Of a stretch of DNA of 64,000 bases, positions 41,303 through 49,841 are shown in pieces. The stretch's first letter is position 1, and each line of letters begins with the position of its first letter. Source of the DNA: CAVUAF01 sp963739375. Lineage in GTDB: Bacteria; Acidobacteriota; Terriglobia; Terriglobales; Acidobacteriaceae. The notes under the pieces were generated by a model. That model made no database searches, had not been told where the DNA came from, and saw nothing but the letters and a program-made list of their open reading frames with translations. Position numbers and translations under genes: made by a program. Location: the NCBI GenBank assembly GCA_963739375.1, contig CAVUAF010000018.1, forward strand, positions 372,001 through 436,000, given 5' to 3'.

Positions 41303-42502
41303 TCACGCTGGGAACGCCTCCGCCGCGCGGGCTTCCGTCCATGCCCCCGCGCCCGCGGCCGGCGTGGTCACGTAGATTGCGGGGCGGATGCCGGTGCGGG
41401 CCGCATAGGCCGCGGCGACGCCGCGCTGAAAACCAGGAACCGCGGGCCCTTCCACCAGGTTGACGGTACAGCCGCCGAAGCCGCCGCCGGTCATGCGTGC
41501 GCCCACCGTGCCCGGTTGCTGGAGAGCGGCTTCCACCATGACGTCGAGTTCGGCGCAGGAGACCTCGTAGTCGTCGCGCAGACTCTGGTGCGACCCGGCC
41601 ATGCATCTTCCGACGTGCGCGAGATCGCCGGCCGCGAGCGCCGCGGCGGTCGCTTCCACCCGGGCGTTCTCGGTCACCACGTGCCGGCAGCGACGATAAA
41701 CGATGTCCGGCAGCAAGTCGCGGTGCTGCTCCAGTTCCGCAGGCGTGACGTCGCGCAAGGCGCGCATGCCGGGCAGGCGCTCCGCCAGTCGCCGCACCCC
41801 TTCCTCGCACTGTGCGCGGCGTTGGTTGTACTCACCGCCGCTGATCGCGTGCTTCACCATGGTATTGCAGATCACGACGCCGAGGCCGGGAGGCAAGGCC
41901 ACGCTGCGGGCGGCCAGCGAGCGGCAATCGAGCAGCAGGAACGTTCCGCGTTCGGCATGGCAGGCGATGAACTGGTCCATGATGCCGCAGCGGGCCCCGG
42001 CATAGACGTGCTCGGCGCGCTGGCAGAGCCTGGCAATGTCCGTCCGCTGCAGAGTGGCCCCGACACACCCGAGCAGAGCATACGCGACGGCAACCTCGAG
42101 CGCCGCGGAAGAACTCAGTCCCGCGCCGAGCGGCACGTCGCTCCACACCAGCAGGTCGGCGCCGGCCATCGGCGCCCCGCCACGCTGCAGTTCGAGCGCG
42201 ACGCCGCGGACATATTCGGACCAATGGCGCACTGCCGCCGGTGCGAAAGACGTCAGGTCGAACTCCACCGTTTCCGCCATGTTGAGCGAGTGGACGCGCA
42301 CGCGATGGTCGCGGCGCGGCGCCGCGGCCGCCCAGCAGGAGAATGCGATGGCGCACGGCATGACCCACCCGTCGTTGTAATCGGTGTGCTCGCCGATGAG
42401 GTTGACGCGCCCCGGGGCGCGATACAGACGCGGCGCGCCGCCAAACATGCTCGCGAACGTCGGCAGGAGCTGTCCGCCTGCCGATTGGTCATCAAGACCC
42501 AT
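41303..42502 (-). CDS. galK: Galactokinase
   Basis: A 399-residue GHMP kinase. LYRAPGRVNLIGEHTDYNDG is the galactokinase signature near residues 26-46. DVPLGAGLSSSAALEVAVAY is the ATP-binding GHMP motif, and GARMTGGGFGGCTVNLVEG the C-terminal GHMP motif. It phosphorylates galactose at C1. It heads the galKT transcription unit, which diverges from the iclR pectin locus across a 250-base intergenic region. Confidence 0.95.
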   Translation of the reverse strand: MGLDDQSAGGQLLPTFASMFGGAPRLYRAPGRVNLIGEHTDYNDGWVMPCAIAFSCWAAAAPRRDHRVRVHSLNMAETVEFDLTSFAPAAVRHWSEYVRGVALELQRGGAPMAGADLLVWSDVPLGAGLSSSAALEVAVAYALLGCVGATLQRTDIARLCQRAEHVYAGARCGIMDQFIACHAERGTFLLLDCRSLAARSVALPPGLGVVICNTMVKHAISGGEYNQRRAQCEEGVRRLAERLPGMRALRDVTPAELEQHRDLLPDIVYRRCRHVVTENARVEATAAALAAGDLAHVGRCMAGSHQSLRDDYEVSCAELDVMVEAALQQPGTVGARMTGGGFGGCTVNLVEGPAVPGFQRGVAAAYAARTGIRPAIYVTTPAAGAGAWTEARAAEAFPA

Positions 42503-42683
42503 CTTGGCTCCTGCCCGAGGGTGACGTTGGGGAAGCGCGGTTGTCGCCCGGGTTCGTTGCTGAGCGCGGGCGAGCTACGCAGTGTACCGTGGTTTCGCGG
42601 ATCATGGAGCGAGAGGCAGACGGCGGGTAGTGGGCTAATTGTGTGTCGCTGGTTTGTTATCGCGCAGGCCGGAGAACGGATTC

Positions 42684-42744
42684 TGGAACCCATGATCCAG
42701 GTCCCGCGGTTTTGACTTGACGGCGCGGCTTGGTCTCATATAAT
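42684..42744 (+). promoter_or_regulatory. iclR promoter with a palindromic operator
   Basis: TTGACG (42717-42722), a 16-base spacer and a perfect TATAAT (42739-42744). The predicted start (~42751) is only 1-2 bases before the GTG codon, so the transcript may be leaderless. Just upstream, TGGAnC-N4-GnTCCA (42684-42699) is a 16-base dyad of the kind bound by IclR-family proteins, suggesting autoregulation. Confidence 0.6.
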
Positions 42745-42752
42745 GCACGGTC

Positions 42753-43598
42753 GTGTCATACAGTAAGACAGACGACCCAGCCAAGGTCTCTCCCTACCGC
42801 GTCCAGGTGCTCGACCGCGCGCTGGCGATCCTGGATGCGCTGGCCGAGCAGCAGGGCGACTGCACCTTGGCGGAGCTCTCGGCCCGGCTGCAGCTGCACA
42901 AGTCCACCGTGCACCGGCTGATCAGCGTGCTGGAACGGCATCGGCTGGCGGCCCGGAATGGCGAAACCGGCCGCTACCGGCTGGGCCTGCGGCTGTTTGA
43001 GTACGGTTCCCGCGCCATTGCGACGATTGACCTGCGGGAGCGCTCCCGTCCGCACCTGAGCCGGGTGTTGCAGGAGACCGAAGAGACGGTGCACTTCTGC
43101 ATCCTCGACGAAGGCGAGATGCTGTACGTCGAGAAGATGGAACCGCAGCGCAGCGTACGCATGGCGTCGAGCGTGGGCCGCAGGGCGCCCGCCCACTGCA
43201 CGGCGGTGGGCAAGGCCATCCTGGCGGAGTTGCCGGCGGCCGAGGTGGACCAGATCATCCGCCGCCGGGGTCTGCCCCGGCGGACATCGCACACCGTGAC
43301 GACCGCGGCGCAATTACAAGCTGTCCTCAGCGCGGTGCGCACCAATGGTTATGCGGTGGACGACGAGGAAAACGAGGATGGGGTGCGCTGCGTGGGCGCG
43401 GCCGTGCACGACTACTCGGGACGGCCCGTGGCGGCGATCAGCGTCTCGGCTCCCTCGTTCCGGCTGAATAAGGAGAAGGTGGGGGGCATCGCGAAGGTGG
43501 TGGTCGGCGCTGCGGGCGCCTTGTCCGCCGAACTCGGCTACCGGCCGGACCAGGCGGCGGGAGCCGCCGCCGCAAGGAAGTTAGTTCACCCGGCCTGA
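42753..43598 (+). CDS. IclR-family regulator of the pectin/hexuronate locus
   Basis: A 281-residue regulator. The winged helix-turn-helix reads CTLAELSARLQLHKSTVHRL followed by ISVLERHRLAARNGETGRYR. The IclR effector domain follows (SSVGRRAPAHCTAVGKAILA with the conserved C-T-A-V-G-K, and VRCVGAAVHDYSGRPVAAIS). By position it is the KdgR-type repressor for the following catabolic genes; its effector is probably 2-keto-3-deoxygluconate or a relative (inference). It starts with GTG 42753 under a near-consensus promoter and ends at its own terminator. Confidence 0.9.
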   Translation: MSYSKTDDPAKVSPYRVQVLDRALAILDALAEQQGDCTLAELSARLQLHKSTVHRLISVLERHRLAARNGETGRYRLGLRLFEYGSRAIATIDLRERSRPHLSRVLQETEETVHFCILDEGEMLYVEKMEPQRSVRMASSVGRRAPAHCTAVGKAILAELPAAEVDQIIRRRGLPRRTSHTVTTAAQLQAVLSAVRTNGYAVDDEENEDGVRCVGAAVHDYSGRPVAAISVSAPSFRLNKEKVGGIAKVVVGAAGALSAELGYRPDQAAGAAAARKLVHPA

Positions 43599-43612
43599 CT
43601 GGCCGGTTTTTT
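43590..43612 (+). terminator. Intrinsic terminator overlapping the iclR stop codon
   Basis: CCGGCC (43590-43595), loop TGACT (containing the TGA stop), GGCCGG (43601-43606), then six T. It separates iclR from the downstream catabolic genes. Confidence 0.8.
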
Positions 43613-43673
43613 CGGCCCCGAAACAGGGAAGTGCCATGCGGTCTCAGCAATCGAGGCCCGGGAAGGAGAGACG

Positions 43674-44501
43674 ATGAGCACCGCGACGCGGCTGGCGACG
43701 GAGAAGATGGTTTTTCGCAACACCCATGGTCATGTGGGGCGTCACGTCTCCGTCATGCCAGGCAACAGTACCAACCGTCATCTTGCGTATGGGCGAATCA
43801 TTCTTAATCCCGCAAACCCCACGGCGGCGTTCGCGACGCAGGAACGGGAGACCGGCCTGATCTGCCTCGCGGGAGAAGCCGCGCTGCGGGTCGGCGGCAG
43901 CGACATCGAGATCGGGCAATACGACGCGGTGTATATTCCGCGCGACCAGGCGGTAGAGATCAGCACCCGCAGCAAGGTGGATTTGGCTGAGTTCTCCGCC
44001 GACGTGGACCGCCACTACCCATTGCAGGTAGTGCGTTACTCCGAGGTTTCCAAGGACCCCGGGCTGAAGTTCAAGACCGGCACCCCCGGTGCCGAGCGCC
44101 ACCTGCACATGCTGCTGGCGAAGAACGTCGAGGCGGGGCGGCTGGTCGCGGGCTTCACCTACTCCGAGCCGGGCAACTGGACGAGCTGGCCGCCGCATGA
44201 GCACGCCGCCATGCTCGAGGAGATGTACGTCTTTTTCGACATGCCGGAGCCGGCATTCGCGATTCAGCTCGTCTACAGCGACACCGAGCACCCCGAGCTG
44301 GTGACGGTGGTGCGCGACGGCGACGCCGTCCTGATGCCCGCCGGGTACCACCCCAACGTCGCGGTCCCCGGCCACAAGGTCTGCTTCCTGTGGGCCATGG
44401 CCGCTCACCGCGAAGGGGTGGACCGCCAGTTTGGCGTGGTCAACGTGCAGCCCGGGTTCAACCAGGGCGGCTCCGGGCTGGAAAAGGGACGCAAGAACTG
44501 A
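43674..44501 (+). CDS. KduI/IolB-family sugar-acid isomerase
   Basis: A 275-residue bicupin. GNWTSWPPHEHAAMLEEMYV carries the metal-binding H-x-H and E, and DAVLMPAGYHPNVAVPGHKV the C-terminal His region. The pattern fits 5-deoxy-glucuronate isomerase (IolB) more closely than classic KduI, though both belong to one superfamily. In this locus it most likely performs the KduI step, 5-keto-4-deoxyuronate to 2,5-diketo-3-deoxygluconate, feeding KduD. No inositol genes are nearby. A GGAAGGAGAG Shine-Dalgarno precedes the ATG at 43674. Confidence 0.8.
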   Translation: MSTATRLATEKMVFRNTHGHVGRHVSVMPGNSTNRHLAYGRIILNPANPTAAFATQERETGLICLAGEAALRVGGSDIEIGQYDAVYIPRDQAVEISTRSKVDLAEFSADVDRHYPLQVVRYSEVSKDPGLKFKTGTPGAERHLHMLLAKNVEAGRLVAGFTYSEPGNWTSWPPHEHAAMLEEMYVFFDMPEPAFAIQLVYSDTEHPELVTVVRDGDAVLMPAGYHPNVAVPGHKVCFLWAMAAHREGVDRQFGVVNVQPGFNQGGSGLEKGRKN

Positions 44502-44510
44502 GGCCGCGCC

Positions 44511-45839
44511 ATGCCTGACAACAGTCCTGACCCGGCCCTCGCCGCGTCCGCTCCTGCGGCCACGGCGCCGGCGCGCTCGGCCGTCGGGTACGCGCGCTGG
44601 ATCGTCTGCGCGCTGCTGCTGTTCGGAGCGACGATCAACTACATGGACCGCCAGATTCTGGGCGTGTTCAAGACCACCCTGCAGGGAGACCTCGGGTGGA
44701 GCGAGATTGACTACAGCAACCTGGTTTTTGCGTTCCAGGGCGCCTACGCGGTCGGCATGCTCATCATGGGCCGGCTGATTGACCGGCTGGGCACGCGGCG
44801 GGGCTACTCGCTGGCCATGGTTTTCTGGAGCCTGGCTGCCATGGCGCATGCCGTAGGGCGGTCGCTGATGAGCTTCATGGTGGCCCGTTCGGCCCTGGGG
44901 CTGGGCGAGTCCGGCGTGTTCCCCGCCAGCATTAAGGCGATTGCGGAGTGGTTTCCGAAAAAAGAGCGCGCGCTGGCCACTGGGATCTTCAACGCCGGGA
45001 CTAACGTTGGTGCCCTTCTCACGCCCATCATCGCGCCCATCATCACCGTCTACCTGGGCTGGCGCTGGGCGTTTTTCCTCGTCGGCACGTTGGGGTTCGT
45101 GTGGCTGGTTTTCTGGCTCCTGCTGTACCGCAAACCGGAGGAAGACCCGCTCTGTTCGCAGGCCGAACTGGAGTACATCCGCAGCGATCCCGAGGAGCGA
45201 GTGGAAGAGGTGCCGTGGTTGCGTCTGCTGCCGCACCGCCAGACCTGGGCGTTCGTGGCGGGCAAGTTCCTGATCGATCCGATCTGGTGGTTCTATCTCT
45301 TCTGGATTCCCGACTTCTTGCAGCGCAAGTACAACCTGCCGCTACTGCAGGTGGGACTGCCGCTGGCCACTACGTATCTGCTCGCGACCGTCGGCAGCGT
45401 GGGTGGGGGCTGGCTGTCCTCGTACATGATCAAGCGCGGCTCCACCATCAACATGGGGCGCAAGGCCGCCATGCTGCTGTGCGCCCTCTGCGTCCTGCCC
45501 ATCGTCTACGCCTACCGCACACCGAACCTGTGGACGGCGGTGCTGCTCATCGGCCTGGCGGAAGCCGCGCACCAGGGCTTCTCCGCCAACCTGTTCACCC
45601 TGACGTCCGACATGTTTCCCAAGCGGGCCGTGGCCTCGGTCACCGGCATTGGCGGCATGGCGGGGGCGGTGGGCGGGATGCTGATCGCCAAGATCGTCGG
45701 GCACGTGCTGCAGTCCACCGGCAGCTACATGGTGCCGTTCTTTATGGCGGGGGCGGCTTACCTGCTGGCACTCGCCGTCATCCACGTACTCGCGCCGCGC
45801 CTACAGCCGGCTCGCATAGGCCAGGAGATACGTCCATGA
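44511..45839 (+). CDS. MFS hexuronate transporter (ExuT-like)
   Basis: A 442-residue protein with 12 predicted membrane segments, of the anion:cation symporter branch of the major facilitator superfamily. ATINYMDRQILGVFKTTLQG and GLGESGVFPASIKAIAEWFP followed by KKERALATGIFNAGTNVGAL are typical of hexuronate/glucarate permeases such as ExuT. It should import galacturonate or oligogalacturonide-derived acids. It starts ten bases after the isomerase stop codon, and its TGA overlaps the kduD ATG. Confidence 0.87.
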   Translation: MPDNSPDPALAASAPAATAPARSAVGYARWIVCALLLFGATINYMDRQILGVFKTTLQGDLGWSEIDYSNLVFAFQGAYAVGMLIMGRLIDRLGTRRGYSLAMVFWSLAAMAHAVGRSLMSFMVARSALGLGESGVFPASIKAIAEWFPKKERALATGIFNAGTNVGALLTPIIAPIITVYLGWRWAFFLVGTLGFVWLVFWLLLYRKPEEDPLCSQAELEYIRSDPEERVEEVPWLRLLPHRQTWAFVAGKFLIDPIWWFYLFWIPDFLQRKYNLPLLQVGLPLATTYLLATVGSVGGGWLSSYMIKRGSTINMGRKAAMLLCALCVLPIVYAYRTPNLWTAVLLIGLAEAAHQGFSANLFTLTSDMFPKRAVASVTGIGGMAGAVGGMLIAKIVGHVLQSTGSYMVPFFMAGAAYLLALAVIHVLAPRLQPARIGQEIRP

Positions 45840-46600
45840 TCCTCGACGCTTTCAGTCTCAAGGGCAAGAACGCGCTGGTCACGGGAGCGAATGCCGGACT
45901 GGGCGCGGGCATCGCCGTGGCGCTGGCGCAGGCGGGCGCCAACGTCGTGGTGCACGACCGCCAGGACACCGAGATGTGTAAGGTGTGTGACGCCATCACC
46001 GCCGCCGGCGCCCGTGCCGTGCGCGCCCTCGCCGACATTCAAGATCCCAGGGCCTGCGAAGAACTGGTTGCCCTCGCGGTGCGTGAATTCGGCTCCCTCG
46101 ACATTCTGGTGAACAACGCGGGCATCATCCGCCGGGCTCCGGCCGTGGACTTCTCCCCCGAGGACTGGGCCGATGTGCTGGAGACCAACCTGACCGCGGT
46201 GTTTCGCCTCTGCCAACTGGCCGGCCGCCACATGCTGGAGCGCGGCCGCGGCAAGATCATCAACATCGCCTCGCTGCTCGCTTTTCAGGGCGGTATCCTC
46301 GTGCCTGCCTACGCCGCCGCCAAGGGGGGCGTAGCGCAACTCACCAAGGCGTTGGCCAACGAGTGGGCGCCCAAGGGGATCAACGTGAACGCCATCGCGC
46401 CCGGCTACATGGCCACCGCCAACACCGCTGCGCTGCGCGCCGACCCCGCCCGCAGCCAGCAGATTCTGCAACGCATCCCCGCGGGCCGCTGGGGCACGCC
46501 CGAAGATCTGGCGGGCACTGCCGTCTTCCTGGCGTCGGCGGCGAGCGACTATGTGAACGGCCACGTCCTGGTAGTGGACGGTGGCTGGATGGCGCGGTAG
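45836..46600 (+). CDS. kduD: 2-dehydro-3-deoxy-D-gluconate 5-dehydrogenase
   Basis: A 254-residue classical short-chain dehydrogenase. LKGKNALVTGANAGLGAGIA binds NAD (T-G-x-x-x-G-x-G), followed by LDILVNNAGIIRRAPAVDFS, INIASLLAFQGGILVPAYAA with the catalytic Ser and Tyr, and AKGGVAQLTKALANEWAPKG with Lys. NNAGIIRR is particularly typical of KduD. It reduces 2,5-diketo-3-deoxygluconate to 2-keto-3-deoxygluconate. The ATG at 45836 overlaps the transporter stop codon. Six bases separate it from kdgK. Confidence 0.92.
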   Translation: MILDAFSLKGKNALVTGANAGLGAGIAVALAQAGANVVVHDRQDTEMCKVCDAITAAGARAVRALADIQDPRACEELVALAVREFGSLDILVNNAGIIRRAPAVDFSPEDWADVLETNLTAVFRLCQLAGRHMLERGRGKIINIASLLAFQGGILVPAYAAAKGGVAQLTKALANEWAPKGINVNAIAPGYMATANTAALRADPARSQQILQRIPAGRWGTPEDLAGTAVFLASAASDYVNGHVLVVDGGWMAR

Positions 46601-46605
46601 ACATC

Positions 46606-47702
46606 ATGAAGCTGCCGATCAAACCAAAACCGGAGTGCCGCTGGGACCTGGTGAGCCTGGGCGAAGTCATGCTGCGGTTCGATCCCGGCGACAAGCGCAT
46701 CTGGACCACGCGCACCTTCGAGGTGTGTGAAGGCGGCGGGGAGTACAACGTGGCGCGCGGGCTCAAGCGCTGCTTCGGGCTCGACGCCGCGGTTGTCACG
46801 GCCTTCGCCGACAACCCGGTGGGGCGGCTGTTGCAGGACCTGATGTACCAGGGCGGCGTCGACGCGTCGCTGGTCAAGTGGGTGGCGTACGACGGCGTTG
46901 GGCGCGCGGTGCGCAACGGCCTGAACTTCACCGAGCGCGGCTTCGGCGTGCGCGCCGCCCTGGGCTGTTCCGACCGCGGCCACACGGCGGCCGCGCAGCT
47001 CAAGCCCGGCGACTTCGACTGGGAGAACATCTTCGGCAAGCTGGGGGCGCGCTGGTTCCACACCGGCGGCATCTTCTGCGCCTTGTCGCCGACCACGCCG
47101 GAAGTGGCCATCGAGGCGATGCAGGCGGCGCGGCGGCACGGCGTCATCGTCAGCTACGACCTCAATTACCGCGAGTCGCTGTGGAAGGCGTGCGGCGGGA
47201 AGAAGAAGGCGCAGGAAGTGAATCGCCGCCTCGCGCCGTTCGTGGACGTGATGATGGGCAACGAGGAGGACTTTTCCGCCGCGCTCGGCTTCGAGATCGC
47301 CAGCGTGGACGAACACCTCTCCACCATCGACGTAGAAGGGTTCAAGCAGATGATCGAGCGGGTGGTGAAGGAGCTACCCATTCAAGGTCGTCGCCACCAC
47401 GCTGCGGCGCGCGAAAACGGCCACCCGCAACGACTGGGGCGCTATCTGCTATTGCGACGGCAAGTTTTACCAGGCGACGAACCGCGAGGACCTGGAGATC
47501 TTCGACCGCGTCGGCGGCGGGGATTCGTTCGCTTCGGGTCTGATCTACGGCTTCCTTGCCGGGCAAGGATGCGCAGTGGGCCGTCGAATGCGGCGCCGCC
47601 CACGGCGCGCTGGCCATGACCACTCCCGGCGACACCACGATGGCGACGTTGCAGGAAGTGACCAACGTGATGAAGGGAGTCGGGGCGCGCATCGCGCGCT
47701 GA
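46606..47702 (+). pseudogene. kdgK: 2-keto-3-deoxygluconate kinase with two frameshifts
   Basis: A PfkB-family sugar kinase of ~365 residues. The first 258 residues are intact: DLVSLGEVMLRFDPGDKRIW, FEVCEGGGEYNVARGLKRCF and NEEDFSAALGFE. Near 47380 the frame shifts, and FKVVATTLRRAKTATRNDWG, then DRVGGGDSFASGLIYGFLAG (the catalytic D-x-x-G-A/S-G-D region), follow in the next frame. A second shift at 47561-47563 (GGG for GG) is needed to read KDAQWAVECGAAHGALAMTT to the TGA at 47700. Each is a +1 change. All motifs survive, so errors or very recent mutations are likely. It phosphorylates KDG to KDPG for KdgA. Confidence 0.85.
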
Positions 47703-47723
47703 GGTGCGGGAAGGGGAACCGGC

Positions 47724-48410
47724 ATGGATAGAGAGGCGGTCCGGAATCGCATCGTAGAAATCGGCATCGTCCCGGTGGTGCGCGCGGCGTCGGCGAAGGA
47801 AGCGCGCGTGGCGGTGGAAGCGGTCACCGAAGGCGGCATCCCGATCGTAGAGATCACCATGACGGTGCCGGGCGCGGTCGAAGTGATTCGGGAGATCGCG
47901 AAGGCCAGCGGCGCCGGCGTACTTGTCGGCGCGGGCACCGTGCTCGATGTGGAAACGGCGAAACGCTGCATCGATGCCGGCGCGCAATTCCTCGCCAGCC
48001 CGGGTTTCGACGCGAACATGGTCGCGTACTGCATCGGTGCGGGCAAGGTAGTCATGGCCGGCGCGCTTACCCCCACCGAGGTCATCAGGGTCTGGCAAGC
48101 GGGAGCGGACTTCGTGAAAGTGTTTCCGTGCGCGAATGTCGGCGGCGCCAAGTACATCAAAGCGCTGCGCGGACCGCTGCCCCAGGTGCCGCTGGTGCCG
48201 ACCGGCGGCGTGAATCTCGACACCGCGGCGGAGTTCATCCAGGCCGGGTCGGCGGCGCTGGGAGTGGGCGGCGAGTTGGTACCGGCAGCGGCGTTGCAGG
48301 CCGGCCAGCGCGAAATCATCGTGGAGAATGCGCGCCAGTTTGTCGCGCTGGTCAAGGAAGCGCGGGCGCGGCTGGCGAGCGTCCGGCCAGCCGGCATGGG
48401 CGAACGCTGA
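47724..48410 (+). CDS. kdgA: 2-keto-3-deoxy-6-phosphogluconate aldolase
   Basis: A 228-residue class I aldolase of the KDPG/KHG family. IVPVVRAASAKEARVAVEAV, PIVEITMTVPGAVEVIREIA (catalytic Glu), GVLVGAGTVLDVETAKRCID and QAGADFVKVFPCANVGGAKY with the Schiff-base Lys are all present. It splits KDPG into pyruvate and glyceraldehyde 3-phosphate, completing the pectin pathway. A GGGAAGGGG Shine-Dalgarno precedes the ATG. It lies 21 bases after kdgK. Confidence 0.93.
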   Translation: MDREAVRNRIVEIGIVPVVRAASAKEARVAVEAVTEGGIPIVEITMTVPGAVEVIREIAKASGAGVLVGAGTVLDVETAKRCIDAGAQFLASPGFDANMVAYCIGAGKVVMAGALTPTEVIRVWQAGADFVKVFPCANVGGAKYIKALRGPLPQVPLVPTGGVNLDTAAEFIQAGSAALGVGGELVPAAALQAGQREIIVENARQFVALVKEARARLASVRPAGMGER

Positions 48411-48430
48411 ACGCGCGCGGAGGAGAGCAA

Positions 48431-48790
48431 ATGGCGATAGCGGAACGCAGTTTCCCCGATTTCATTGTGGTGACGAACGACGCTGCGCGCGCGTCCACGC
48501 CCGAGCCCGGCTTGCAGCGCAAGGTCCTGGCCTACAACGAGAAGCTGTTCCTGGCCGAGCATCGCATGACGAAAGGCTGGGTGGGCGCGCTCCACCGCCA
48601 TCCGCACGAGCAGATTGTGTACGTCGTGCGTGGCCACCTGAAGGTGACCTGTGGCGGCAAGGTGGTCGACGTGCGCGGCGGAGACAGCTTCGTCGTGCGC
48701 GGCGGCGTCGAACATGGGGCTTCGGCGGTCGAGGAGTCGCTCGTGATCGACGTGTTCACGCCCTGCCGCGAGGATTACATCGCCCCGTGA
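48431..48790 (+). CDS. kdgF: Cupin, probable KdgF (uronate linearisation)
   Basis: A 119-residue single cupin. GALHRHPHEQIVYVVRGHLK gives the metal-binding H-x-H-x(n)-Q/E region and GDSFVVRGGVEHGASA the second His motif. Size and motifs match KdgF, which converts 4,5-unsaturated galacturonate into linear ketonised sugar ahead of KduI. Its position inside the pectin locus supports this. A GGAGGAGAGCAA leader carries the Shine-Dalgarno. Its TGA overlaps the GTG of the pectinesterase by four bases. Confidence 0.8.
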   Translation: MAIAERSFPDFIVVTNDAARASTPEPGLQRKVLAYNEKLFLAEHRMTKGWVGALHRHPHEQIVYVVRGHLKVTCGGKVVDVRGGDSFVVRGGVEHGASAVEESLVIDVFTPCREDYIAP

Positions 48791-49815
48791 AGCGTGGTGT
48801 GCGCGATCGAAGCCTGCTCGGTTCGTTCTGCCTGCTGGTGTGCCTGGGAGCGCAGGCGCAGCCGGCACGCAGCGTGACGCTCTCGGTGGCGGCGGGCGGC
48901 GGCGCCGACTACACCTCGATTCAGCGGGCCGTGGACGCCGCGCCGGCGGAAGGGGCGGTGATCTCCATCGCCCCCGGCACGTATCGTGAAGTCGTTCACG
49001 TCCGGAAGCCCAACCTCGTGCTGCGCGGCACGAATCCTGATCCCGCCCAGACCGTGATCGTCTTCAACCACGCCTCGGCCACCGTCGGGAGCACGTTCTT
49101 CTCGGCCACGGTGGAGGTGGCCGCGGACGACTTCCGCGCCGAGAACCTGACGTTCGCGAACGACTACAACGCGACGCACCCCGACCAGCCGCAATCGCAA
49201 GCGCTGGCGCTATCGGTCACCGGCGATCGCGACATCTTCCGCAACCTGCGCTTTCTCGGTAACCAGGACACGGTGTACGCCGGCAGCAAGGGTTGCAGCC
49301 CGCCCACGGGCAAGCCGTGCGCGGTTGCGCGCCAGTACTTTTCCGATTGCTACATCGAAGGCAACGTGGATTTCATCTTCGGGACCGCGAAGGCGGTTTT
49401 TGAGAACTGCGAGCTCCACAGCAATCCGCGATCGGGCGGCTATGTGACCGCGCAAGGCCGGAACTCCCCCGAGCTGGACAGCGGCTTCGTCTTCAACCAC
49501 TGCCGGCTTACCGCCGATCCGGGAGTGGACGGCGTCTGGCTGGGGCGCCCGTGGCGCCCGTATGCCACCGTTATCTTCTTGAACACGGAGATGGGCGCGC
49601 ACCTTCAGCCCGCCGGCTGGCGCGAGTGGCATCCCGGCGAAACGCACTCGCTGGAGACGGCGTTTTACGCCGAGTACAACTCATCCGGCCCCGGGGCAAC
49701 CATGCAGCAGCGCGATCCGCATACCAGAAAGCTGACCGCCAGCGAAGCGGAGCGGTTCCAAACCAGGCGCTTTCTCGCCGGCGCCGATGGGTGGGACCCA
49801 ACCGCAGCCCATTGA
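48787..49815 (+). CDS. Secreted pectinesterase (CE8)
   Basis: A 342-residue exported protein (GTG start; LLGSFCLLVCLGAQAQPA signal). The right-handed beta-helix opens with GGGADYTSIQRAVDAAP and TYREVVHVRKPNLVLRG. FLGNQDTVYAGSKG contains the conserved Q-D, YIEGNVDFIFGTAKAVFENC the catalytic D-F-I-F-G, and GVWLGRPWRPYATVIFLNTE the L-G-R-P-W motif. It removes methyl groups from homogalacturonan, preparing it for the adjacent polygalacturonase. Translationally coupled to kdgF (GTGA overlap). Confidence 0.92.
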   Translation: MKRGVRDRSLLGSFCLLVCLGAQAQPARSVTLSVAAGGGADYTSIQRAVDAAPAEGAVISIAPGTYREVVHVRKPNLVLRGTNPDPAQTVIVFNHASATVGSTFFSATVEVAADDFRAENLTFANDYNATHPDQPQSQALALSVTGDRDIFRNLRFLGNQDTVYAGSKGCSPPTGKPCAVARQYFSDCYIEGNVDFIFGTAKAVFENCELHSNPRSGGYVTAQGRNSPELDSGFVFNHCRLTADPGVDGVWLGRPWRPYATVIFLNTEMGAHLQPAGWREWHPGETHSLETAFYAEYNSSGPGATMQQRDPHTRKLTASEAERFQTRRFLAGADGWDPTAAH

Positions 49816-49841
49816 ATCCGCCGCTTGACCCAGGAGGACCG

